DNA from: Abelmoschus esculentus
Taxonomy: Eukaryota > Streptophyta > Magnoliopsida > Malvales > Malvaceae
Length of the DNA stretch: 64,000 nt
Reading direction: 5' to 3'
NCBI GenBank assembly: GCA_035048815.1
Contig: JAUCBN010000024.1
Location: 8,306,001 to 8,370,000, forward strand
Shown here: positions 55,510 through 64,000 of the stretch, piece after piece
Position numbering within the stretch: the first letter of the stretch is position 1
How the letters are laid out: the number at the start of each line of letters is the position of its first letter
Notes under the pieces: generated by a model
Databases searched by the model: none
What the model was told of the DNA's origin: nothing
Seen by the model: only the letters and a program-made list of their open reading frames with translations
Position numbers and translations under genes: made by a program

Positions 55510-56700
55510 TATCAGACATCCTGAAGATATGCAGTAGGTTTGTCACGCATCACAGGAGATCCAGTGCAGATTTTCAGACTTGGCCATTAAATTTAAAGGT
55601 TGTCCCATCGTCAATGTTTTTGATGTCCACTACTCCGTAGGGATAAACATGATGAACATTAAATGGCTCAGACCATCTTGATTTTAGCTTCCCAGGAAAG
55701 AGATTCAACCTTGAGTTGAATAGATGCACTTGTTATGCAACTTGAAAATGTCATGGCAAAATCGCATGGTCATGCCATCTTTTGGTTCTCTCTTTGTAGA
55801 GTTTGACATTTTCATAAGCTTAGGCCTTGAACTCCTCCATCTCATTCAACTCTAAAAGTCTTCTTTCACTAGTTAGCTCGGCATCAAAATTGAGCTTTTT
55901 AATTACCCAATAGGCTTTATGCTCTAACAAGACCGAGGGTTGACATGATTTACCATAGACTAACTTAAAAGGATACATTCCTAATGGGGTTTTGAAAACA
56001 ATTCGGAATGACCATAATGCTTCATCAAGCTTCGATGACCAATCCTTCCTTCTCGGATTTACCACCTACTCTAATATTTACTTGATTTCACGATTTGAAA
56101 CCTCGCTTGCCCATTATTCTGAGGGTGATATGTCGTGGCAATCTTGTGTCTTACCCCGTAACTCTATAATGCCTCGACAATTAACCTGTTGTCAAAGTGG
56201 GTGCCTTCATCGCTGATGATAGCTCTTCGTGCTCCAAACCCTGTGAAAATACACTTATGAAGGAACTTAAGTACTGTCTTGGGTTATTTCGAGGCATCAA
56301 TATTGCTTCAACCCACTTAGATACATAGTCCACTACCAATAAGATGTATAAGTCTACAAATGAGGATGGGAAAGGTCCCATAAAGTCTATGCCCCATACA
56401 TCAAACAACTCGATCTCCAAAATATTTTATCGCGACATTTCATGACGTCTGGAGATGTTCTCAATCCTTTGACATCAATCACAGACTTGGTAAAATGCTT
56501 AGGCATATTTGAATAAGGTAGGCCAATAAAAACCTGATTGGAGGACCTTTGTCCCAGTCCTCGTCCCTCTAAAGTTACCTCCATACGGGCCTGTATGATA
56601 GTGATGCAGAAAATCTCTTTGCTCCTCTTTAGGTACACATCTTTAGATAATTTGATCGGTATAGTGCTTGAACAGGTATGGCTCATCCCAGAAATAGAAC
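55510..56700 (-). pseudogene. pol: C2 integrase (broken)
   Basis: From 56700 in element orientation: zinc-binding region remnants, then the core start FDVWGIDFMGPFPSSFVDLY, LVVDYVSKWVEAI, IISDEGTHF-like sequence near 56200, and RRKDWSSKLDEALWSFRIVF with FKLVYGKSCQPS (open 56065-55820). A GPF/Y-type end follows near 55690. Stops occur after VSN- and in the C-terminal part. It is uninterrupted here, so it served as the guide for re-joining the two halves of C1 integrase. Confidence 0.8.
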
Positions 56701-57335
56701 TACACGTCATGCTGAAATTTCTTTCTTCCCTAGCTAGTCATGTCAAAGGCAAAACACCACTAAAAAGAAAATTAACGAGGTCAATGTACCATGAAATTGT
56801 TATGACATAAAGAATTTTCTCGTCAGGGAATTCATCATCAATATCTATTTTGTCATGACATTCAAGGTAACTTCTAGACTAAACAGATGATCAACAACTT
56901 GATTTTTTGTGTTCTTCTTATTTACCACCTCTAAATTAAATTCTTGCAACAGTAATATCCATCTAATAAGTCTAGGTTTGGCATCCTTTTTAGTCACTAA
57001 GTGCTTAATAGCTGAGTGATCAGTGTGCACGATGACTTTAGTGCCTATCAAGTATGCCTAAACTTGTCAAATGCAAATACCACATCAAGTAGCTTTCTCT
57101 GTGGTAGTATAGTTAAGTTCTGTATTATTTAATATACGGCTAGCATAGTAAATAACATGAAAGATATTACTTCGATGTTGCCCCAAGACTGCTCCCACGG
57201 CGTAATCACTTGCATCTCACATTAGCTCGAACAATAATGTCCAATCCGAGGGAACAACAATAGGTGCAGTGGTCATGCTTTGCTTCAAGTATGTGAATGC
57301 ACCATGACATTTTTGATCGGATACAAAGGGTTGAT
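56701..57335 (-). pseudogene. pol: C2 RNase H region of pol (broken)
   Basis: Element orientation: CHGAFTYLKQSM-like start, PLLFELM-DASDYAVGAVL, YYASRILNNTELNYTTT-like sequence, then open 57051-56845 with MIGTKVIVHTDHSAIKHLVT, RWILLLQEFNLEVVNKKNT and QVVDHLFSLEV. The linker to integrase contains TGTCATGACA at 56851-56860. The frame is broken by several indels. Confidence 0.75.
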
Positions 57336-57654
57336 TTTGTTGCAACAACATGAACAAGGTCTTGGAAACTTCTTATACCCTTGACATTTATTGGTGGTGG
57401 TAGCTTCTCGATCACCTTAATATTAGATTTGTCTTCCTCAATGCCTTTGTGAAAGATTTTATGTCCCAACACAATACCTTCTGTCACAAAGAAGTGATAT
57501 TTCTCCCAATTCAGCACAAGGTCAACTTCTTGACTCGCTTTAGGAACTTTGCTAAATTGCCAAGACAATTTTGAAAACTGTATCCAAAAACAGAGAAATC
57601 ATTAATGAATATCTCAAGAGAGTCCTCAACCATATCAGAAAAGATACTTGCATG
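57336..57654 (-). pseudogene. pol: C2 reverse transcriptase, C-terminal part
   Basis: After the A-m3 insertion point: IFSDMVEDSLEIFINDFSVF, where the FMDD-type site reads FIND (first Asp of the pair lost). Then NCLGNLAKFL, DLVLNWEKYHFFVTEGIVLG and HKIFHKGIEEDKSNIKV. About 60 bp are deleted relative to C1 near 57355, which removes the FLGHAGFYRR segment. Confidence 0.85.
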
Positions 57655-59005
57655 TGATGCGTGTAATAAAAGCGCAATTGAGTGCAACTGTACACGTCGC
57701 CAAGTAATAAAGTGATAAATATATCGTGTATCGTCTCCACAGGGATTGGTATACTTAATATGTCTCCCCTTGTTCCCTTTCTCCTGAAAAATAAAGTAAA
57801 AACACAAATAAGTGGATTTGTTTTATCTAACTAAATAATTAAATAACACAACATAAAATAAAAGGTTGAGAACGATATAGAGAAAGTCAGTAGGATCCAG
57901 CTGCGTCAATCAGTGGATTCAATTGATCTTCTCCTTGTCCAATGCAATTACACAACACTGCTTCGATAGTACTGCAGATACAGCCTCGGCAGCATTGGTG
58001 TTCTCTGTCGCGGCAATCTCTTGCTCTTGGGTAGAGGTATCAAAGTTCAACAAAGTGTCCGTAGTTGACTTCGCTTATCTCTAAGTCAGAGTGTTGTTGA
58101 TGAATGGTCCTTGACGATACCTCTCAGCGTAAATCAACGATAACCACCAACCAATCCAACACTACTTTTAGCTACTGAAACTCTTATCCTATCTCTAGTC
58201 CGAGTTAGTGTCTACAACATCGTACTTATCCCTTTCGTGAATCTACACCTCTCGATGCTAGATAAATATATTACTTATAAACTTCTCTCTCGAGCTTGAA
58301 TGCAATGACAAGGAATGGCAATAGGATAAGCAAACTTTGATATTATTATTGCATTAGAACAAAGAAACAAGAATCAATTTTCTCTCATTAATATATAAAA
58401 CCTTCACCTATCCCTAAGAAATTTAGAACATAATGTCGTTAGGTACAATTCTTAGGAAGAAGGGTTTCTCTAAATATCGGCTCTCTAAACAATATGGTTG
58501 GCTAGGGTATATATAGTCTTAACCTAGGGCAAACCTTTCCTAAATAGACTTCAACTTGGAGTAAGGAATAAGTCTTCTTCAATAGACTTCAATTTGGAGT
58601 AAGGAACAAGTCTTCTTCAAGGGATCTGATATTTCCATGTTTATCGCCTTCTAGAAGGGTTTTCCCACTTGGGCTTTGACTTGGGCTTTTAGTGCGCTAG
58701 CCTGGTCCGATTGGTGCGCTGTATCTTCCAAAATATTCTCTATATTTTTATCTTTCATTGCGCCTCCAATGTTGGTGCTATCACTCTGGATATTGCTTCA
58801 CTGCTGTTTCGGCCCTGAATATTCTTGTATGTACAGAATATGTAATAATATTTGCATTCTCTATAAATATTGACTTTATAAGTAATGATAACGGAATATC
58901 CAATATTTGCACACAAAATCCATATTTCGGTTCAAGTTGGTGTATAATAGATGCATAAAGTACCATGAGAAGGGTAGTAAATAACTGCCTTTTAGGCACT
59001 CATCA
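57655..59005 (-). repeat. A-m3 3' LTR
   Basis: 1351 bp. Contains a private 38-bp tandem duplication (58543-58580 and 58581-58618) and a roughly 40-bp deletion near 58790, which together leave its length almost unchanged. Confidence 0.9.
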
Positions 59006-59924
59006 AATACCCCCAAACTCGAACTATTGCTTATCCTCAAGCAATGTAAGACATCAAATTGTCGAACCTTACTCCCCTTTGGTCTTACTCTTCCATATAT
59101 TCTCCCCACCATGGTCATGTCTATCTTTCCGTTTTAGCCACTAGTTTACCCAAGGACTTTTACTAAAAAATAAGCTATAAGGCTAGGTAAGTGTGTGCGT
59201 TTTATGGAAAAGGTTGATTTCAAGGCTTTCTTAGATAAATTATAAGTTAAAGACGAATAGAATTTGTACTAAAGTTGTCTCCTTAAAACAACAAGTCTTG
59301 AGCCAATTTTGGGCACCTCAAGATATGCGTTTTTTATTTTCTTCTTTTTCTTATTTTTTCTTATTAACCACCTATTTAGCATACTAGAGCCAGTTTCGGG
59401 CACCTCTAGCATGAAGGAAAGCAAAACTAGAGCCAGTGATAGGCACCTCTAGTTATTTTTCCAAAAGGTTCTAAGTCTTTATCACCTAAGTTTATTAAAA
59501 GAATTCCTAAATCAAACAAGTCCAAAAAGTGTTTATTTTCTTTCTAACCCTAAAGCAAGCTTCTAAGTTTTATTCCATGAGTATCCTATGGTTATCTCTT
59601 CAAAACAGAACTTGGCCATGGTAAGGAGAAAGATTTCTATAGCCTTAAAGGAGTAACCTAAAGCAAAGTTGATGTAAGTTAGTGCAAGATTACAAATAGT
59701 AATTCAAGAAAAGAGAATATTGTAAAAAATTTCAGAAAAAATTTACTCCCTTTTCATGGTAATGTCGCGGCAGTCGATAGCCTCGATAGTGCTTCTGCAC
59801 CTACAATCTCCCCCAAACTCAAACCGAGCATTGTCCTCAATGCTCAAAATATAAGGCAAACAACAATTAAAATATGGAAATAGACAAAAGCAATAAATGA
59901 AATTATTTATAACGACTCCGAGGA
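59006..59924 (-). other. A-m3 3' untranslated region: PPT, terminal hairpin and hairpin triad
   Basis: PPT 59006-59018, terminal hairpin 59025-59044. 26-nt hairpins at 59297-59322 (CTTGAG/CTCAAG), 59384-59409 and 59427-59452 (CTAGAG/CTCTAG). Same layout as A-m1 and A-m2. Confidence 0.7.
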
Positions 59925-60165
59925 GCTGCTTGTACGGAGCATTCTCCTAGGCCTTGCTGTTGATGCCTTTCATCTGGATCCTTACGCTGGCGATTGCTGT
60001 TGTTTGGCCTGCCGATGCGGCTGAACTCTACTGGGCGGTGTGCGGTGCGTTGGTCCAGTAACTTCATCCCCTTCTTCCACTTCGTCCATATTTTCTGTGT
60101 CCATGATTTTCGTTCTGTACCCTACCGTGGCAGTGGGTATTTCTGATTCATAGGACGAACTATGG
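59925..60165 (-). pseudogene. A-m3 fragment of the 3' ORF (C-terminal tail)
   Basis: Encodes the end of the family A 3' ORF: EIPTATVGYRTKIMD, THRTPPSRVQPHRQAKQQQS, then RRMLRTSSSSESL and stop. Homology ends at about 60165. The other roughly 400 codons of this ORF are absent; promoter-region sequence follows directly. Confidence 0.7.
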
Positions 60166-60297
60166 TAAAGATTCTGAGAAAAATAAGAGATTTTGAGATT
60201 GTAACGAATATATTAAGAGAGAGATTGAGTAAACAATTCTAAAGAAACAAGAATGCAAGAGTGAATAGTTCAAGAGAAAGAAGGTGCTTATATAGGC

Positions 60298-60304
60298 CTT
60301 GGCT
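60298..60304 (-). promoter_or_regulatory. A-m3 internal TATA box
   Basis: Minus-strand CCTATATAAGC, now about 130 bp upstream of the truncated 3' ORF tail. It is kept although the ORF behind it is mostly gone. Confidence 0.45.
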
Positions 60305-60891
60305 ATGTAGCCGTTTGAACTACTAGTCGTTTGGTCTTTACTGTTGTTTACATTTATTGCCGCGGCAAGAATCTCGGCAGACTAGCTATTACCCTGTTCT
60401 CTGCCTGTTGGGACTGCAGAGGCTTTGACACTATGCACTGTCACGGCAGCAGACTTCCTGCTGTGAACTACTTCTCTGTTTTTCCTGCTTTATTGTCCTA
60501 ACCTGAAAAGATAAACATCAAAAAACATTCAAATAATGAGAAGATAATTATTCCTAAATACCATAATTAAGAGAATTCATGAAAATACCAAATAAAATAG
60601 AAGAGAAAATTAATATAAAATAAGAATATAAAGAAAACTTATGGAGAGTCGTTTCCGATATTTCTTATAGTCTATCTGCACCCTCCATCGAGTGATAATT
60701 CTGCCCAAAAAGGATTGGGCCATAATGGATGCAGATAGTCTCCTTTGTATTATCATGGTGGAGGTATCTTTCTTTCGTTTTCTCTTGTAATCCATGCATG
60801 TCATCCATCTTGATATTGTTTCTGAAGGCAAAAATAAATTGTTAGAAAAAATTATATCAACATCCAACCACTCTTAATTACCTCATTGTCA
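60305..60891 (-). other. A-m3 spacer
   Basis: Non-coding. GC-rich part with TTGCCGCGGCAA (60357-60368, a perfect 12-bp palindrome) and CTCGGCAGAC, then an AT-rich part to the end of the gag-like ORF. No convincing ORF. Confidence 0.45.
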
Positions 60892-62095
60892 TTAACTTCC
60901 ATCATAGTTGGATATAACCTTCGTTGTTGTGGCAATTACTGTGATAGCCAATTGCCATGGTAATCTTTTGCAAATTCGGTGTAAGTCAAGTGAAGAACCA
61001 TCTTTCTTGAAGTCTTGAAGAATCCACCCACATTGTTTCTTATGTTTCTCAGTAATCTCCATTGGTAGAGACTTTAGCTTGGAACTAATATTAGATGGAG
61101 TTACCATAGAAATATCATCTTCCAAACAATCATATCCTATTTGTGATGGCTTTAAATCTTGTAACGTTGACTCCTCGAGATATACCTACAATGGAATAGA
61201 TGAGTTTTTAAAGAATTCAAAAGGTTTATTTAGTACCATCTCATTTTCCATTATCACGGTATTGCCATCTTGTTGATTGAACATGTCTTCGTGTAACTGC
61301 CCCGGCAGCTTTGAGTGAGAGTAATCCTCAGCTTTCTTTTTCAGCATCATTGCTGTCGTAATATCCTGGGAATCAGACTCCTCAAAATTTTCTAAAGCAT
61401 TACTCTCATCGGCCTCGTTGAATGGTGTCATGACATTGCCCTGTTCAGGCTTCTCTACAGCCGCGGCAGGACTCTCGGTAGACTCATCTGTTTGACAGTC
61501 TTTCTCATCAACATGTTCTGGTCTCAGATGTTTCAGAATTTCCTCTTTGTCCTCTAGTGTTGGGATTTCAGTATCCCCAAGGATTGATTATTGGGTCATG
61601 TTATCCAGGGCATATTCGGAACTCTGTAATTGATTTTCTGAATCCCTCAAGGGCAGATTCCAATCTAGCTATATGTGCATCCATGAACCTTTATTGCTCT
61701 GTCATAAATTCTTCAATTCTAGCCATTGATGCTTTCAATGTTTCTTCAAGTGAATTTGGATACTCTAGAAAAGAATTATATTGCCATGGCATATCTGTAA
61801 CATCAACAAAATTGTCATGATAAAAAATTTGAGTATTTTGATCATACCATGAAGGATTTTGTTGTTGGTTCCATCTATGGTCCTTTTTGTGGTCATAGGT
61901 TTCAGTACTGTATGGGCAATTGCTAACTAAATGATCATCTCCGCAATTGAAACAAAAATTTGCTCAGGCATAAACTTGTTGGGTTGCTCTTGGTTGGCAT
62001 AGATAATCATCATTTAATCTAGGAAATTCTTGATTGGCTCGATTCATATCTTCCAACATCAACTCCCGAATAGATTTGCTTCTTTCTCCTTGCAT
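60892..62095 (-). pseudogene. A-m3 gag-like ORF with zinc knuckle (broken, unlike other A gags)
   Basis: Starts MQGERSKSIRELMLEDMNRA at 62095, the first ATG inside the PBS-side leader. Residues about 49-61, CFNCGDDHLVSNC, form a CX2CX3HX4C knuckle. A Trp/Asn/Gln-rich stretch and a helical segment (MARIEEFMTEQ ... RLESALEGFRKSITE) follow. After a frame change near 61590 come an acidic part and KPFEFFKNSSIPL, SQIGYDCLEDDISMVTPSNI, KHKKQCGWILQDFKKDGSSL, ending at a stop at about 60892. The last block weakly resembles the HKKAIGWT-IKGIS linker just before RT in Athila. It lacks the capsid-like domain and the DLGAS protease of A-m1 and A-m2. Stops lie in codons of CGA, CAA and TGG type. Role unknown; RNA binding is likely. 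Confidence 0.6.
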
Positions 62096-62221
62096 TATGA
62101 ACCTTCAACTTGAAACACACCTATAAACTTTTTTTACGAAAAAGAAAAAAAAGAAAAGATGTTAGTAAAAATAATAAATAAAGAAGGCAAAAAAATTAAA
62201 GAAGACAAAATTTAGTTGTCA

Positions 62222-62246
62222 ATCCCCGGCAACGGTGCCAAAATCT
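62222..62246 (-). other. A-m3 primer-binding site
   Basis: Minus-strand TTTTGGCACCGTTGCCGGGG; one change from the tRNA-Asp complement. Confidence 0.85.
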
Positions 62247-63591
62247 TGATACGTGTAATAAAAGCACAATTGAGTGCAAGTGTAAACGTCGCCAAGTAAT
62301 AAAGTGATAAGTATATCGTGTATCGTCTCCACAGGGATTGGTATACTTAATATATCTCCCCTTGTTCCCTTTCTCCTGAAAAATAAAGTAAAAACACAAA
62401 TAAGTGGATTTGTTTTATCTAACTAAATAATTAAATAACACAACATAAAATAAAAGATTGAGAACGATATAGAGAAAGTCAGTAGGATCCAGCTGCGTCA
62501 ATCAGTAGATTCAATTGATCTTCTCCTTGTCCAATGCAATTACACAACACTGCTTCGATAGTACTACAGATACAGCCTCGGCAGCATTGGTGTTCTCTGT
62601 CGCGGCAATCTCTTGCTCTTGGGCAGAGGCATCAAAGTTCAGCAAAGTGTCCGTAGTTGACTTCGTTTATCTCTAAATCAGAGTGTTGTTGATGAATAGT
62701 CCTTGACGATACCTCTCAGCGTAAATCAACGATAACCACCAACCAATCCAACACTTCTTTTAGCTGCTGAAACTCTTAACCTATCTCTAGTCCAAGTTAG
62801 TGTCTAAAACATCGTACTTATCCCTTTCGTGAATCTACACCTCTCAATGCTAGATAAATATATTACTTACAAACTTCTCTCTCGAGCTTGAATGCAATAA
62901 TAAGGAATGACAATAGGATAAGCAAACTTTGATATTATTATTGCATTAGAACAAAGAAACAAGAATCAATTTTCTCTCACTAATATCTAAAACCTTCACC
63001 TATCCCTAAGAAATTTAGAATATAATGTCGTTAGGTACAATTCTTAGGAAGAAGGGTTTCTCTAAGTATCGGCTCTCTAAACAATATGGTCGGCTAGGGT
63101 ATATATAGTCTTAACCTAGGGCAAACCTTTCCTAAATAGACTCCAACTTGGAGTAAGGAACAAGTCTTCTTCAAGGGATCTGATATTTCCATGTTTATCG
63201 CCATCTAGAAGGGTTTTCCCGCTTGGTCTTTGACTTGGGCTTTTAGTGCGCTAGCCTGGTCCGATTGGTGCGCTGCATCTTCCAGAATGTTCTCTATATT
63301 TTTATCTTTCATTGCGCCTCTAATGTTGGTGCTACCACTCTGGATTCTGCTGCGGCCTTGTCTTCTACCTCGGCCTCAACATTGCTTCACTACTGCTTCG
63401 GCCCTGGATATTCCTGTATGTACAGAATATGTAATAATATTTGCATTCTCTATAAATATTGACTTTGTAAGTAATAACGGAATATCCAATATTTGCGAAC
63501 AGAGTCCATATTTTGGTTCAAGTTGGTGTATAATAGATTCATAAAGTATCATGAGAAGGGTAGTAAATAAATACCTTTTAGGCACTCATCA
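62247..63591 (-). repeat. A-m3 5' LTR
   Basis: 1345 bp, starting TGATGAGTGCC at 63591 and ending CACGTATCA at 62247 in element orientation. TATA-type sequence near 63100 (minus strand ACTATATATACC). Confidence 0.9.
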
Positions 63592-64000
63592 GCATGCAAC
63601 GCTGAAAAGTTGTCGGGGCATTACACAATCCAATGGGCATCCTCCAGAAAGCATAAGTGCCATAAGGACAAGTGAAAGTGGTCTTTTATTGGTCCTCCGG
63701 TGCTATGACAATTCAGTTATAACCTGAATATCCATCCAAGAAGCAAGAGTAAGCTTTGTCCGCTAAACGATCCAACATTTGATCAATAAAAGGTAGAGGA
63801 AAGTGATCCTTCTTCATAGCCTTATTGAGATTGTGATAGTCCATATAAATCCTCTATTCGGTCACTACACGCGTTGTCAATAACTCATTGTCTTTATTAC
63901 TTACCACAGTTATGCCTCCCTTCTTAGGCACACATTGAACCGGGATCACCCATGAACTATCCGATATTGGGTAAATAACTCTAGCATCAAGCTATTTGAT
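63592..64000 (-). pseudogene. pol: C2 reverse transcriptase, N-terminal part, cut by the window end
   Basis: Element orientation: VIYPISDSSWVIPVQCVPKK, RIYMDYHNLNKAMKKDHFPL, PFIDQMLDRLADKAYSCFLD, GYSGYN, YGTYAFWRMPIGLCNAPTTF, QRCM, where A-m3 entered. The first catalytic Asp (FLDG) is present. Stops: TAG in a Trp codon before RIYMD, one after GYN and one after EDQ. It continues at 57654. Confidence 0.85.

Larger units (their letters stand above)
57655..63591 (-). mobile_element. A-m3: short family A element with a different gag, inserted in C2 RT
   Basis: 5937 bp with perfect target duplication GCATG (57650-57654 and 63592-63596). 3' LTR 57655-59005, PPT and hairpin triad, a fragment of the A 3' ORF, the internal promoter, a distinct knuckle-bearing ORF, PBS, 5' LTR 62247-63591. 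The two LTRs look about 97 percent identical outside indels, the closest pair in the window, so it is probably the youngest insertion. Confidence 0.9.
50697..64000 (-). mobile_element. C2: second family C element, running off the window
   Basis: Minus strand. 3' LTR 50697-52468, PPT, 3' UTR, 3' ORF, integrase, RNase H, and RT split by A-m3 (57655-63591). Its gag, PR and 5' LTR lie right of 64000. It has the same gene order as C1 but is clearly diverged. It shows the empty site of the solo LTR in C1 and keeps the Trp codons that are stops in C1. Confidence 0.85.

Noticed and set aside
63230..63544. Recurring plus-strand ORFs starting MTWAFSALAWSDWC, and MPKRQLFTTLLMVLY on the opposite strand
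   Set aside because: They recur only because they lie in every family A LTR; lengths change with each indel, and both strands are open at once. LTR sequence, not genes.

Overview
The window is plant nuclear DNA, probably pericentromeric or other heterochromatin of a flowering plant (most likely a eudicot; I cannot name the species). I found no host gene. Nearly everything belongs to Ty3/gypsy LTR retrotransposons of the Athila type. The evidence is primer-binding sites of the form TGGCGCCGTTGCCGGGG (complementary to the 3' end of plant tRNA-Asp), Gag with a CX2CX3HX4C knuckle, DLGAS protease, gypsy RT/RNase H/integrase, an extra 3' ORF, and LTRs that start TGA and end CA. I name three families. 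Family C has LTRs of about 1.8 kb and gag-PR-RT-RH-IN plus a 3' ORF. Family A has LTRs of about 1.35 kb and gag-PR plus a 3' ORF, with no RT or IN. Family B has LTRs of about 1.3-1.5 kb and heavily deleted interiors.

Layout: 1-2494 is the 3' end of a plus-strand B element. 2495-3402 is unassigned, possibly a Ty1/copia LTR remnant. 3403-4287 is a truncated gag and PBS of a C element (C0) that shares its LTR with the main element C1. C1 (minus strand, 4288-44981) was about 12.3 kb before it was interrupted by a solo A LTR (6589-7937), a full A element A-m1 (11301-22613) and a full A element A-plus (23646-39373). A-plus carries another A element, A-m2 (23868-32230), in its 5' LTR. A-m1 carries a 3.2 kb LTR-like insertion (18121-21321) in its own 5' LTR. 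Target-site duplications (GTAGC, CGTTC, GTAGC, and a decayed GAGGC/AAGGT) and exact re-joining of the interrupted C1 pol support this order. 44982-49784 is a B tandem (3' UTR, LTR, short interior, LTR). 49785-50696 is unassigned. 50697-64000 is a second minus-strand C element (C2) that runs out of the window; its RT is interrupted by A-m3 (57655-63591, TSD GCATG).

How the parts may work together (inference): family A encodes Gag and protease but ends in a stop codon just after protease, so it must borrow RT and integrase, plausibly from family C, which has the same PBS type. All coding regions are now broken, mostly by C-to-T type changes (CAG/CAA/CGA/TGG to stop), as expected for methylated silent DNA. 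C1 has also lost catalytic Asp residues in protease and RT.

The most unusual signals are non-coding. Three 26-nt hairpins recur in the 3' UTRs of families A and B, with a paired A-U to U-A swap in the stem. A 10-bp dyad, TGYCATGRCA, is scattered about 20 times through the window, mainly in family C. A TATA-type internal promoter sits upstream of the 3' ORF in every A copy that retains the region.
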